Shown here piece after piece: positions 1-8,025 of a stretch of DNA of 64,000 bases (within the stretch, counting starts at the first letter, position 1; the number at the start of each line of letters is the position of its first letter). Below the pieces are notes generated by a model that saw only the letters and a program-made list of their open reading frames with translations, was not told where the DNA came from and searched no databases. The stretch lies in contig NZ_LFVY01000009.1 in NCBI RefSeq assembly GCF_001050155.1, forward strand, positions 177,388 to 241,387, given 5' to 3'. Origin of the DNA: Nitratireductor soli. GTDB lineage: Bacteria; Pseudomonadota; Alphaproteobacteria; Rhizobiales; Rhizobiaceae. Both the position numbers and the translations under genes were made by a program.

Positions 1-121
1 CGTGAAGCAGCGAAAAAGACCTTCATGCGCCGGCCCCGATATCCACCGTGCCCTGTTTTGCAAGGAACAGCAAACACCCCGTGTGAACGGTTGAAACGAA
101 TGAAAACGGCGAGAATTTGAC

Positions 122-529
122 CTATGCGTGATCGGCTGCGTTCTCGGACAGTGCTTTCTTGGCCGCCAGGCGGTGCGCCGGGGTGATGTGCCGACGCACG
201 GCGTTGAGCGCGGCGGCCAGCACGGCCATGTCGTCGGTGAAGCCGAACCCGAGCAGGAAGTCCGGCACCAGGTCGAACGGCAGGACGAAATAGGCAAGCG
301 CGGCGATGAGGACGCCACGCACGCGTGGCGGCGTATCGTTGTCGAGGGCGCAATAATAGCCGGCGACCAATTCTTCCATGAAGGGAACCTGCCGCGCCGC
401 CTTCTTGACGGTGCGCCAGAAACCGGCGCGCACGCGCTGCTCGCGCCGCCTGTTCTCTCCCGAGCCAACGGGTTCGAGAATTTCACCGATCTTCACATCA
501 TCCATGGTCGAGCCCATCGTTGGGTCCAT
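122..529 (-). CDS. YkvA family protein (DUF1232)
   Basis: Small protein of about 135 residues carrying the DUF1232/YkvA core at roughly residues 58-115, including the typical ALAYFVLPFDLVPD stretch and the FTDD motif that follow one hydrophobic segment. Family members are short membrane-associated proteins of unknown function, common in rhizobia. The basic, charged first 50 residues are poorly conserved in the family. An in-frame GTG lies at 532, but the ATG at 529 sits 7 nt after a good AGGAG ribosome site and is preferred. It lies 66 bp downstream of phhB on the same strand and may be cotranscribed with it. Family call is firm; the role is unknown. Confidence 0.85.
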   Translation of the reverse strand: MDPTMGSTMDDVKIGEILEPVGSGENRRREQRVRAGFWRTVKKAARQVPFMEELVAGYYCALDNDTPPRVRGVLIAALAYFVLPFDLVPDFLLGFGFTDDMAVLAAALNAVRRHITPAHRLAAKKALSENAADHA

Positions 530-595
530 CACCGTGCTCCTGACGGCAAAAATGTGGGAAGAGGGCGTAGCGAATGCAATAGGTGACCCCTTGCG

Positions 596-895
596 TTACC
601 CCTTGGCAAAGCCGTTCATTGCCTTGGCCAGGGCGATATCGAGCTCGGTCAGTCCGCCGGCATCGTGGGTCGTCAGGGACACGTCGACGGTCTTGTAGAC
701 ATTCGACCACTCGGGATGGTGGTTCAGCTTCTCGGCGGCCAGCGCCGCCCGCGTCATGAAGGCGAAGGCCTCGGAGAAATTGGCGAAGACGAAACGGCGC
801 TTGATGGAGGCCCCGTCACTGGCCAGCGTCCAGCCGCCAATGTCGTCGAGCGCCGTCCTTGCCGCCGCCAGATCGAGCTTTTCCCTTGCCATCAT
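596..895 (-). CDS. phhB: pterin-4-alpha-carbinolamine dehydratase
   Basis: About 99 residues, the standard length for the PCD/DCoH family, which dehydrates 4a-hydroxytetrahydrobiopterin to recycle the pterin cofactor of aromatic amino acid hydroxylases. The HHPEW signature near residue 60 is the conserved active-site histidine block, followed by a [21 protein letters not shown] segment (described here by its ends: VYKTV and GGLTELD) typical of the family. The reading frame stays open upstream, but ATG codons at 895 and 892 follow a GGAGAGG ribosome site, and the longer version would overlap the divergent phosphatase gene. No phenylalanine hydroxylase gene is seen in the window, so its partner is elsewhere or the protein has another role. 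Confidence 0.9.
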   Translation of the reverse strand: MMAREKLDLAAARTALDDIGGWTLASDGASIKRRFVFANFSEAFAFMTRAALAAEKLNHHPEWSNVYKTVDVSLTTHDAGGLTELDIALAKAMNGFAKG

Positions 896-950
896 GCCTC
901 TCCATGCTATCGCCTTGTGCGTATCCTGAACGAAACATAGCGCCTCGACC

Positions 951-1472
951 ATGAACGCAAAGCCCGGCTTCGCCATTCTTTTCGTCTGCCTCGGCAACAT
1001 ATGCCGTTCGCCGCTGGCCGAAGGTGTGTTTCGCGGCGTCGTCGCCGAACACGGGCGGGAGGCGGATTTCAGCATCGATTCGGCCGGCACCGGCAATTGG
1101 CACGCCGGCGATCCACCGGACCCGCGCTCGGTGGCGGTCGCGCGCCGCTTTGGCGTCGATATCTCCGGGCAAAGGGCGCGTCAGGTGCGCGACGGCGATT
1201 TCCAGCGCTTCGATCTCATTCTTGGCATGGATCGCGACAATGTCCGCGCCTTGCAGACCCGCGCGCCGGATAGCGCTGCGGGCAAGATCCATCTTTTCCT
1301 CGACTATGCGGGTGGCGGAATGGCCGACGTGCCCGATCCCTATTATGGCGGGGACGACGGCTTTACCGCCATCTACCACATGATCCGCGAAGCCTCCGAG
1401 GCGTTGTTGGCCAGGCTCGACCGACGGTCTTTCTCGCCGCCCATCAAAGGCCAGGCCTCCTCGACGATATAG
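951..1472 (+). CDS. low molecular weight protein-tyrosine-phosphatase
   Basis: The N-terminal P-loop CLGNICR (Cys13-Arg19) is the CX5R catalytic signature of low-molecular-weight protein tyrosine phosphatases, and the general-acid loop DPYY is present at about residues 129-132. The family dephosphorylates phosphotyrosine in cytosolic proteins; bacterial members often act on exopolysaccharide tyrosine kinases, but no such kinase is adjacent. The family core ends near residue 155; the last ~17 residues are an extension encoded in DNA that is also the 3' end of the convergent thpR gene (about 100 bp of coding overlap). It starts 55 bp from divergent phhB. Confidence 0.93.
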   Translation: MNAKPGFAILFVCLGNICRSPLAEGVFRGVVAEHGREADFSIDSAGTGNWHAGDPPDPRSVAVARRFGVDISGQRARQVRDGDFQRFDLILGMDRDNVRALQTRAPDSAAGKIHLFLDYAGGGMADVPDPYYGGDDGFTAIYHMIREASEALLARLDRRSFSPPIKGQASSTI

Positions 1473-1972
1473 GGGCCGCCGCCGATCGAGGTGCGCGACG
1501 ACATCAGCACGAAACGGCCGGCGGTGAAGGGCACGGAGGCGAAATTGCCGCGCGCCGATAAATAGGCCGCCACATCGAGGGCGTTGGCGTTCTTCAACCG
1601 GGCGAGCGTCACGTGCGGGGCGAACTTGCGTGGATCAGGCGGCAGGCGCAGCCGCCGACAGATGCTCTCGATCTCGCCCTGCAGGGCGTGGAGATCGGGC
1701 GAGGCGGAAACGCCGGCCCAGATCGAACGCGGCTTCTTCTGCCCGAAGGCGCCGACGCCGGAGAGTTTCATGGTGAATGAGGGACGCCGCACCCGGTCGA
1801 GCGCATTGGCCAATTCGTCGGCCATGTGGCCTTCGAGATCGCCAAAGAAACGCAGGGTCAGATGATAATTCTCGACGTCGATCCAACGAGCTCCCGGGAG
1901 GCCCCCGCGCAGGAGTGACAACGACAATGCGGCGTCACGCGGGATCTCGAGGGCGGTGAAAAGTCGCGGCAT
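1373..1972 (-). CDS. thpR: RNA 2',3'-cyclic phosphodiesterase (LigT/ThpR)
   Basis: Member of the 2H phosphoesterase family with both HxTx motifs: HLTL at residue 37 and HVTL at residue 120. The enzyme opens 2',3'-cyclic phosphates at RNA ends; its physiological role in bacteria is poorly defined. The start at 1972 is chosen because a strong GAGGAGG ribosome site lies just upstream, although the frame is open 20 codons further. The family fold ends around the EEAWPLMG segment; about 22 further residues come from the overlap with the convergent phosphatase gene, so the native stop appears to have been lost or moved. Confidence 0.92.
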   Translation of the reverse strand: MPRLFTALEIPRDAALSLSLLRGGLPGARWIDVENYHLTLRFFGDLEGHMADELANALDRVRRPSFTMKLSGVGAFGQKKPRSIWAGVSASPDLHALQGEIESICRRLRLPPDPRKFAPHVTLARLKNANALDVAAYLSARGNFASVPFTAGRFVLMSSRTSIGGGPYIVEEAWPLMGGEKDRRSSLANNASEASRIMW

Positions 1973-2051
1973 GGCAACCTCCTCGAATCGTACTGTCAGT
2001 GACAGCGAATCACCGATTACCGTCGTGGGCAAGCGGTTTCTTGGTTAAGGT

Positions 2052-2723
2052 TCAGGCGTCCTCCTCCTTTCGTTCGTCGATGGTTTTGCGAATCACGGGC
2101 AGCATCCGCTCGACCATGCGGGCGACGCCCTCGGCGTTGGGATGCATGCCGTCGGATTGGAGAAGCGTCGGCTCGGCCGCCACGCCGTCGAGGAAAAACG
2201 GGATCAGGGTCAGGCCGTGCCTTTCCGCCAGTCGCGGATAGATGGGGTTGAACGCGGCCGCATAATCCGGGCCGAGATTGGGCGCTGCCAGCATCCCGGC
2301 CAGCACGACGCGCTGGCCGCGACCGGTCAGTTTTTCGATGATGGCCTCGAGATTGGCTTCGGTGGAAGAGGGCGCGATGCCACGCAGCATGTCGTTGGCG
2401 CCAAGCTCGACCAGAACGATGTCGGCATCGTCGGGAACCGACCATTCAAGGCGCGACAGGCCGCCGCTCGACGTGTCGCCGGAGACACCGGCATTGGCGA
2501 CGGTGACATCGGCTCCCTGTGCCTGCAACGCGGATTCCAATTGCTCGGGAAACGCTTCGCCTGGGCCAAGCCCATAGCCGGCCATCAGGCTGTCGCCGAA
2601 ACCGACTATGCGCAGCGGTTCTGCGGGCGCCGAGCCGGCGGAAACGAACAGCAGGGCCAGCACGGCGAACAGGAATGAAATCTTTGTGAAGGGCAGGAAC
2701 GGCGGAAAAGATTTGAATGCCAT
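2052..2723 (-). CDS. tesA: arylesterase / acyl-CoA thioesterase I (TesA-like SGNH hydrolase)
   Basis: Secreted GDSL/SGNH hydrolase of about 223 residues. A signal peptide covers the first ~35 residues (hydrophobic ISFLFAVLALLFVSA, cleavage near APA-EP). Catalytic blocks are all present: GFGDSLMAG with Ser45, the glycine and asparagine oxyanion residues (GAND, Asn110) and DGMHPN with Asp191 and His194. TesA hydrolyses acyl-thioesters and arylesters in the periplasm. ATG 2723 gives the signal peptide; longer in-frame starts run into the upstream region of the ABC gene. It is divergent from a YbbA-YbbP type ABC exporter, the same neighbourhood as in Escherichia coli, suggesting an envelope lipid-related function. 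Confidence 0.92.
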   Translation of the reverse strand: MAFKSFPPFLPFTKISFLFAVLALLFVSAGSAPAEPLRIVGFGDSLMAGYGLGPGEAFPEQLESALQAQGADVTVANAGVSGDTSSGGLSRLEWSVPDDADIVLVELGANDMLRGIAPSSTEANLEAIIEKLTGRGQRVVLAGMLAAPNLGPDYAAAFNPIYPRLAERHGLTLIPFFLDGVAAEPTLLQSDGMHPNAEGVARMVERMLPVIRKTIDERKEEDA

Positions 2724-2803
2724 GCGGGATAACCCATATTTGCCGAGATCGAACCGTCTGCCGATCGCCGCGCCTCTTCTTCCCAATATAGGATGTCTTT
2801 TCC

Positions 2804-3505
2804 GTGACAGAACCCGTGATCGAACTGGAAGACTTGTCGCTGACACTGGGCGAGGGCGCCTCCTCGGTTCATGTGCTGAAGGGCATCAGCCTGTCGGTCG
2901 AGCCCGGCCAGTCGACGGCGATCGTCGGTCCGTCGGGGTCGGGGAAATCCACGCTCCTGATGGTCATCGCCGGGCTCGAGCGGATCGACAGCGGGACGAT
3001 CCGCGTCGGCGGAACGGTTCTGAACGGCCTCAGCGAGGATGCGATCGCCGCCTTTCGCGGCCGGACGATCGGCATCGTCTTCCAATCCTTCCACCTCATC
3101 CCCAACATGACGGCGCTTGAGAATGTCGCCGTGCCTCTGGAGCTGGCCGGCCATGGCGACCCGTTCGGCGCCGCAGAAGCGGAACTCGCCGCGGTGGGCC
3201 TGAGCGATCGGCTGACCCATTATCCGGGCGAACTGTCGGGCGGCGAGCAGCAGCGCGTCGCCATCGCCCGCGCGCTGGCGCCCCGGCCGGCGATCCTCAT
3301 CGCCGACGAGCCGACCGGCAATCTCGACCAGGCGACCGGCCGGCAGATCGCCGATCTTCTGTTCGCCAAGGCGCAGGAGCGCGGCACCTCTCTGGTGCTG
3401 GTCACGCATGATCCGTCGCTGGCCGCGCGCTGCGCGCGACAGGTGTCCATGCGCTCGGGCCGCATCGAGACGGCTGCGCCGCTAGAGAAGGCCGCGCTGG
3501 CATGA
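2804..3505 (+). CDS. ABC transporter ATP-binding protein (YbbA/LolD type)
   Basis: Complete 233-residue ATPase: Walker A GPSGSGKST at about 42-50, Q-loop, signature LSGGEQQRVAIARAL, Walker B ILIADEP followed by TGNLD typical of the MacB/LolD/YbbA group. It starts with GTG (2804). The stop overlaps the start of the downstream permease by 4 bp (ATGA), so the two are translationally coupled and form one exporter. YbbA-YbbP exporters are next to tesA in many proteobacteria; the substrate is not established. It is not LolD itself, because the single large double-FtsX permease partner differs from LolC/LolE. Confidence 0.92.
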   Translation: MTEPVIELEDLSLTLGEGASSVHVLKGISLSVEPGQSTAIVGPSGSGKSTLLMVIAGLERIDSGTIRVGGTVLNGLSEDAIAAFRGRTIGIVFQSFHLIPNMTALENVAVPLELAGHGDPFGAAEAELAAVGLSDRLTHYPGELSGGEQQRVAIARALAPRPAILIADEPTGNLDQATGRQIADLLFAKAQERGTSLVLVTHDPSLAARCARQVSMRSGRIETAAPLEKAALA

Positions 3506-6051
3506 GTTTCACGCGCACGCTGCGTCTGGCCGTCCGATTCTCGCTGCGCGAGATGCGCGGCGGCCTGTCGGGGTTCTTCATCTTCATGGCCTGCATTGCG
3601 CTGGGTGTCGGCGCCATCGGCGGCGTCAACTCCGTGGCGCGCGCCATTGGCGACGCGGTGGAGGCGCAGGGCCAGTCGCTGCTGGCCGCCGATCTTCGCT
3701 TCGAGCTCAACCAGCGGCGCGCCGACGATGCGGAACGGAACTTTCTGGCCGGTCTCGGCGACGCCGCCGAAAGCGCCAATATGCGCTCGATGGCGCGGCT
3801 TGGCGATGGTTCCGACCAGACACTGGTCGAAGTGAAGGCGGTCGATGGAGCGTATCCACTCTATGGCGCGCTGGTGACGGAACCACAGCTTTCGCATGAC
3901 GATCTGTTCGGCGAGCAGGATGGGGCTTTCGGCGCGGCGGCACCCGATCTGCTGTTCGAGCGGCTCGGGCTGAAGGTGGGCGACCGCCTCATGCTGGGCG
4001 GCCAGGCCATCGAACTGCGCGCGGTGCTTGAAACCGAACCGGACGCCGTTTCCGACGGGTTCGGTTTCGCTCCGCGCCTGATGGTGTCGCTCGAAGGGCT
4101 GGAAGCGACGGGGTTGATCCAACCCGGCAGCCTGGTCGAGCATGTCTACAAGATTCGCCTGCCGGACAATGCCGGCGACGGCGTGCTGGAGACGGCCCGC
4201 GCGCAGGCTGGCGCGGACTTTCCCGACGCCGGCTGGAGCATCCGGACGCGCAGCAACGCCGCGCCGTCATTGTCGAGCAACATCGAGCGGTTCTCGCAGT
4301 TCCTGACGTTGGTCGGGCTGACGGCGCTGGTCGTCGGCGGGGTCGGCGTCGCCAACGCGGTGCGCGCCTATCTCGACGGCAAGCGGGCGGTGATCGCCAC
4401 GTTCAAGAGCCTGGGCGCGTCCGGAGGCTTCGTCTTCACCGTTTATCTGGTGCAGATCGGCCTGATCGCAGCCATCGGCATCGCCGCCGGCCTGGTGCTT
4501 GGCGCGCTGATGCCGTTTTCCGCCTCGGCGGTGCTGGCCGGCGTGTTGCCGGTGCCGGCGGCGGGCGGGCTCTATCCCGGCGCGCTGGGCACCGCGGCGC
4601 TGTTCGGGCTGATGATCACCCTGGTCTTCGCCGTGATGCCGCTCGGCCGCGCACGCGACGTGCCGGCAACGGCACTGTTCCGCGAGATGGGCATCGAGGG
4701 GCGCGGCTGGCCAAAGCCGGTCTACATCGCTGTTTCGGTCGCCATCGCCGCCGGATTGGCCGGGTTGGCGATCTGGTTCTCCGATGACCGGCGCATGGCG
4801 GCGATCTTCGTCGGCGCGACGGTGTTCGCCTTCATCGTCCTGCGCGTTGTGGCGCTCGGCATCGAGTGGCTGGCGCGGCGCAGTCCGCGTGTTGCCTCGA
4901 CGCCGCTGCGTCTGGCGCTGGGCAACATCCACCGCCCCGGTGCACTGACGCCGTCCGTCGTTCTGTCGCTTGGCCTCGGCCTGACCCTGCTGGCCACGCT
5001 GGCGCTGATCGACGGCAATCTCAGGCAGCAGATCACCGGCAATCTGCCGAAGGTGGCGCCGAACTTCTTCTTCGTCGACATCCAGGGCAGCGAGGTCGAG
5101 AATTTCGCCGCTCTGGTCGAGAAGGAGGCCCCACAGGGCATGCTGATGCGCGTGCCGATGCTGCGCGGGCGCATCACGGCGCTCAACGGGGTCAATGTGC
5201 GCGACATGACAATTCCTCCTGAAGGCGGATGGGTGCTGCGCGGCGACCGTGGCATCACCTATTCGGCCGAGATGCCGGAAAACGCCACGTTGACCGAGGG
5301 CGAATGGTGGGCGCCCGATTATCAAGGCGAACCGCTGGTTTCCTTTGTCGAGGAGGAAGGCCGGCAATTGGGCCTGAAACTCGGCGACACGATCACCGTC
5401 AACGTGCTCGGGCGCACCGTGACGGCACGGATTGGCAGTTTCCGGCGTGTCGAATGGGAATCGCTGGCGATCAATTTCGTCATGGTGTTCTCGCCCAACA
5501 CCTTCGCCGGCGCGCCGCATGCCTGGCTTGCCACGCTGACGGATGCGGAGGCGACGCCGGCCGACGAATCGCGCCTTCTGAATGCAGTGACACGCGCCTT
5601 TCCGACCGTGACGACCGTGCGCGTGAAAGACGCGCTCGACGTGGTCAACCGACTGGTGAGCCAGCTTGCAACGGCCGTCCGCGCGGCGGCGGCCGTTGCG
5701 CTGATCGCCTCCGTCCTGGTGCTTTCGGGCGCGCTCGCCGCGGGCAACCGGGCGCGTATCCACGATGCGGTGGTGCTGAAGACGCTGGGAGCGACGCGGC
5801 GCACGCTGATCGCCGCTTTCTCGCTGGAATACCTGCTGATCGGTCTGGCGACGGCCGTGTTCGCGCTTGTGGCGGGTAGCGTGGCCGCCTGGTTCGTCGT
5901 TTCGCAGATCATGGGCCTGGCATCGAGCTTCCTGCCGGAGGTGGCGTTGTCGACGATCGTCATCGCCCTGGTGCTGACGGTCGGCTTCGGTCTGGTCGGA
6001 ACGTGGCGGGTTCTGGGGCACAAGGCGGCGCCCGTGCTGCGCAATCTCTGA
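3502..6051 (+). CDS. ABC transporter permease, double FtsX domain (YbbP type)
   Basis: Large 849-residue inner-membrane permease. An N-terminal membrane segment near residues 25-45 is followed by a periplasmic domain, a first FtsX membrane block around 265-390, two more helices around 405-455, a second periplasmic domain, and a final FtsX block around 690-845 (for example KTLGATRRTLIAAF and the last VLTVGFGLVG helix). This duplicated arrangement is characteristic of YbbP. It overlaps the ATPase gene by 4 bp. Family members are thought to move lipids or lipoproteins across or out of the membrane; the actual substrate is unknown. A 631-residue antisense open frame over its 3' half is a high-GC shadow. 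Confidence 0.92.
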   Translation: MSFTRTLRLAVRFSLREMRGGLSGFFIFMACIALGVGAIGGVNSVARAIGDAVEAQGQSLLAADLRFELNQRRADDAERNFLAGLGDAAESANMRSMARLGDGSDQTLVEVKAVDGAYPLYGALVTEPQLSHDDLFGEQDGAFGAAAPDLLFERLGLKVGDRLMLGGQAIELRAVLETEPDAVSDGFGFAPRLMVSLEGLEATGLIQPGSLVEHVYKIRLPDNAGDGVLETARAQAGADFPDAGWSIRTRSNAAPSLSSNIERFSQFLTLVGLTALVVGGVGVANAVRAYLDGKRAVIATFKSLGASGGFVFTVYLVQIGLIAAIGIAAGLVLGALMPFSASAVLAGVLPVPAAGGLYPGALGTAALFGLMITLVFAVMPLGRARDVPATALFREMGIEGRGWPKPVYIAVSVAIAAGLAGLAIWFSDDRRMAAIFVGATVFAFIVLRVVALGIEWLARRSPRVASTPLRLALGNIHRPGALTPSVVLSLGLGLTLLATLALIDGNLRQQITGNLPKVAPNFFFVDIQGSEVENFAALVEKEAPQGMLMRVPMLRGRITALNGVNVRDMTIPPEGGWVLRGDRGITYSAEMPENATLTEGEWWAPDYQGEPLVSFVEEEGRQLGLKLGDTITVNVLGRTVTARIGSFRRVEWESLAINFVMVFSPNTFAGAPHAWLATLTDAEATPADESRLLNAVTRAFPTVTTVRVKDALDVVNRLVSQLATAVRAAAAVALIASVLVLSGALAAGNRARIHDAVVLKTLGATRRTLIAAFSLEYLLIGLATAVFALVAGSVAAWFVVSQIMGLASSFLPEVALSTIVIALVLTVGFGLVGTWRVLGHKAAPVLRNL

Positions 6052-6149
6052 TCGGCAAGAGGCTGGCAAAGCATTAACCGTTATCGGCGTGATTGGCCGG
6101 CATGGGGCGCGAACTCTTGCCGCATCGGCGTTTCCGGTGCGTTTGGGCC

Positions 6150-6178
6150 TTGTCCTAGACACAAACAGACATCATATT
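6150..6178 (+). promoter_or_regulatory. candidate sigma70-type promoter for the Bax-inhibitor-1 gene
   Basis: TTGTCC (6150-6155) and CATATT (6173-6178) are separated by 17 bp. This would start transcription near 6185 and produce a leader of about 78 nt that contains the structured element described next. Recognised by eye; not verified. Confidence 0.4.
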
Positions 6179-6190
6179 TGAAGCACGCAT

Positions 6191-6257
6191 GCTGGACTCC
6201 CGCCAGCGGCGCACGGCCCGCTGGCCGTCACCGGACGGGAATTTAGCCAGAAAGGGG
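6191..6257 (+). ncRNA. structured 5' leader, candidate ybhL RNA motif
   Basis: The leader just ahead of the Bax-inhibitor-1 (YbhL family) start folds as nested helices: GCTGG 6191-6195 with CCAG 6247-6250, TCCC 6198-6201 with GGGA 6237-6240, and an inner perfect 8-bp stem GCCAGCGG 6202-6209 with CCGCTGGC 6218-6225. The ribosome site AAAGGGG follows immediately. A ybhL leader motif is known upstream of this gene family in Rhizobiales, so position and architecture fit; I could not compare it with the consensus model, so identity with that motif is inference. Confidence 0.5.
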
Positions 6258-6262
6258 TAATT

Positions 6263-7039
6263 ATGGCTGACCTTCGTAACTATCAGGCCCGCGTAGCGCC
6301 CGGCGCTCGCGCGGACGCGGCCATCGACGAGGGCCTGCGCGCCTATATGATTCGCGTCTACAATCTCATGGCGCTCGGCCTGGCGATCACCGGCCTGGCA
6401 GCGCTGGGCACGATCATGTTCGCCACCACCAACGACCCGGCTGCCGCCGTGGCCACGCTCGGCAACGGCAAGATGCTGACCGGCCTCGGCGCCGCCCTCT
6501 ACGGCTCGCCGCTCCGCTGGGTGGTGATGCTGGCGCCGCTCGGAATGGTGTTCTTCCTCTCCGCCCGCCTCAACTCGATGAGCGTTTCGGGCGCGCAGAC
6601 GGCGTTCTGGGTGTTCGCCGGCCTTATGGGCCTCTCCCTGTCGTCGATCTTCCTGGTCTATACGGGCCAGAGCATCGTGCGGACCTTCTTCATCACGGCC
6701 GCCTCCTTCGGCGCGCTGTCGCTGTGGGGCTACACGACCAAGCGTGACCTGTCGGGCATGGGCTCGTTCCTGTTCATGGGTCTGATCGGCCTGATCATCG
6801 CCTCGATCGTCAACATCTTCCTTGCCTCGTCCGCCATGCAGTTCGCCATCTCGGCAATCGGCGTGCTGGTGTTCGCCGGCCTGACGGCCTACGACACGCA
6901 GCAGATCAAGGAAATGTACTACGAAGGCGACGACAGCTCCGTGTCCGGCCGCAAGGCGATCATGGGCGCGCTCAGGCTCTATCTCGACTTCATCAACCTG
7001 TTCACGTTCCTGCTGCATTTCCTCGGCAATCGCGAGTAG
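6263..7039 (+). CDS. Bax inhibitor-1 / YccA-YbhL family membrane protein
   Basis: Integral membrane protein of 258 residues with about seven hydrophobic segments beginning near residue 35 and the family signature in the last third (GLTAYDTQQIKEMYYEG and the final LYLDFINLFTFLLHFLG stretch, cited by parts: LTAYDTQQIKEM, LDFINLF). Family members form pH-sensitive calcium-leak channels or interact with membrane proteases; the substrate here is unknown. It is preceded by a structured leader and followed by a perfect intrinsic terminator, so it is a monocistronic unit with likely RNA-level control. Confidence 0.93.
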   Translation: MADLRNYQARVAPGARADAAIDEGLRAYMIRVYNLMALGLAITGLAALGTIMFATTNDPAAAVATLGNGKMLTGLGAALYGSPLRWVVMLAPLGMVFFLSARLNSMSVSGAQTAFWVFAGLMGLSLSSIFLVYTGQSIVRTFFITAASFGALSLWGYTTKRDLSGMGSFLFMGLIGLIIASIVNIFLASSAMQFAISAIGVLVFAGLTAYDTQQIKEMYYEGDDSSVSGRKAIMGALRLYLDFINLFTFLLHFLGNRE

Positions 7040-7062
7040 CGGAAGCTGGAAATATGCTATGC

Positions 7063-7092
7063 AAAGGGCGGCCTTCGGGCCGCCCTTTTTTT
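7063..7092 (+). terminator. Rho-independent terminator of the Bax-inhibitor-1 gene
   Basis: Perfect 11-bp stem (7063-7073 with 7078-7088), stable TTCG tetraloop, and a T-rich tract TTTTTTTG directly after. It lies 24 bp after the stop codon. Confidence 0.93.
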
Positions 7093-7130
7093 GTTTATCG
7101 GCGGGCCGCAACGGCGGGCCGGACGATCGA

Positions 7131-7176
7131 CTGACACCCCTGGCTGACACCCCTGCTGAGACCCCCGGCTGAGACC
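7131..7176 (+). repeat. short tandem repeat directly ahead of the GNAT start codon
   Basis: Four tandem 12-13 bp units beginning CTGACACCCC or CTGAGACCCC at 7131, 7144, 7156 and 7169 (last one truncated to 8 bp) fill the gap between the upstream terminator region and the ATG at 7178. Units 1-2 and 3-4 differ by C/G at the fifth base, so the array looks like two duplication steps. Confidence 0.8.
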
Positions 7177-7177
7177 A

Positions 7178-7753
7178 ATGAACGCAATCTCCTATCGCCC
7201 GGCGACGCCCGCCGACATATCCGCCATCACGCAGATCTACGCCCATGCGGTGACCAACGGCACGGCAAGCTACGAACTCGATCCGCCGGACGCGGCAGAC
7301 ATGCTGTCACGCATGCGGGCGCTGACGGAGAAGGGATATCCCTTTCTGGTGGCGAGCGATGGCGAGATGGTGCTCGGCTATGCCTATGCGGGGCCGTTTC
7401 GCCCGCGCAGGGCCTATCGCTTCATGGTCGAGGATTCGGTCTATGTCGCTCCACAGGCTCAGGGCCGGGGTGTCGGGCGCGGCCTCCTCGAACGCCTTGT
7501 CGAAGCTTGCGAAACACTGGGTTTCCGCCAGATCCTGGCGGTGATCGGCGACGGGTCCCGGCACCGGGCTTCCGTCGGGCTGCATGCGGCGCTGGGCTTT
7601 CGCCATACAGGCGTCCTGGAAGGCAGCGGGTACAAGCACGGCAGGTGGCTCGACACGGTGTTCATGCAGTTGACGCTGAACGGCGGCACGGACACTCCGC
7701 CCGATCCCGAATCCCTGCCGGAGAGGCTGTTTCGCGGCGATGCCGGGTCCTGA
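7178..7753 (+). CDS. GNAT family N-acetyltransferase (phosphinothricin acetyltransferase-like)
   Basis: 191 residues with the single-domain GNAT fold of the Pat/Bar/MnaT group: N-terminal IRPAT-like start (SYRPATPADISAI), the acceptor segment YAGPFRPRRAYRF, and the acetyl-CoA loop QAQGRGVGRGLL near residues 94-105, followed by the VGLHAALGFRHTG motif. Members acetylate phosphinothricin, methionine sulfone/sulfoximine or related amino acids. The actual substrate cannot be read from sequence. No good ribosome site is visible because the start is abutted by a tandem repeat. The last ~20 residues are a proline/acid-rich tail. Confidence 0.85.
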   Translation: MNAISYRPATPADISAITQIYAHAVTNGTASYELDPPDAADMLSRMRALTEKGYPFLVASDGEMVLGYAYAGPFRPRRAYRFMVEDSVYVAPQAQGRGVGRGLLERLVEACETLGFRQILAVIGDGSRHRASVGLHAALGFRHTGVLEGSGYKHGRWLDTVFMQLTLNGGTDTPPDPESLPERLFRGDAGS

Positions 7754-7825
7754 ACGCCGGACCGTCGGCGGGCGTTTTCCGGCAAGTCCAGGAGCGCAGA
7801 GAAGATGCCCCTTATATCGTTGACC

Positions 7826-7967
7826 GTTCAGGCATGGATCCTCGGGTCGGGGCCCGAGGATGACGAACCATATGGCGGGACGGTGTTAACCACCGCCCGT
7901 CGATGACTTGCGATGTGCCTCAACCCTCTTCATTCTCGGGCCCCGACCCGAGGATCCATGCCTGAAC
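7826..7967. repeat. inverted-repeat intergenic element with 33-bp arms
   Basis: A perfect 33-bp inverted repeat (7826-7858 and 7935-7967) flanks a 76-bp centre. Each arm contains its own smaller palindrome (CTCGGG..CCCGAG). The design, a paired GATCCTCGGGTC-type palindrome in opposite orientation between convergent genes (GNAT on plus, DUF2794 on minus), is that of REP/BIME-like elements of alphaproteobacteria. It may act as a bidirectional terminator. Confidence 0.8.
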
Positions 7968-8025
7968 CGTAAAAAAAGTTTCAGCCGGCGTTGTGTACGG
8001 TGCTCCGAGTTCCGGATCGTCGACG

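Noticed and set aside
4267..6162. 631-residue open frame on the minus strand (antisense to the YbbP permease)
   Set aside because: Low-complexity Arg/His/Gln-rich translation typical of antisense frames in GC-rich DNA; overlaps a clear FtsX-domain gene over its whole length.
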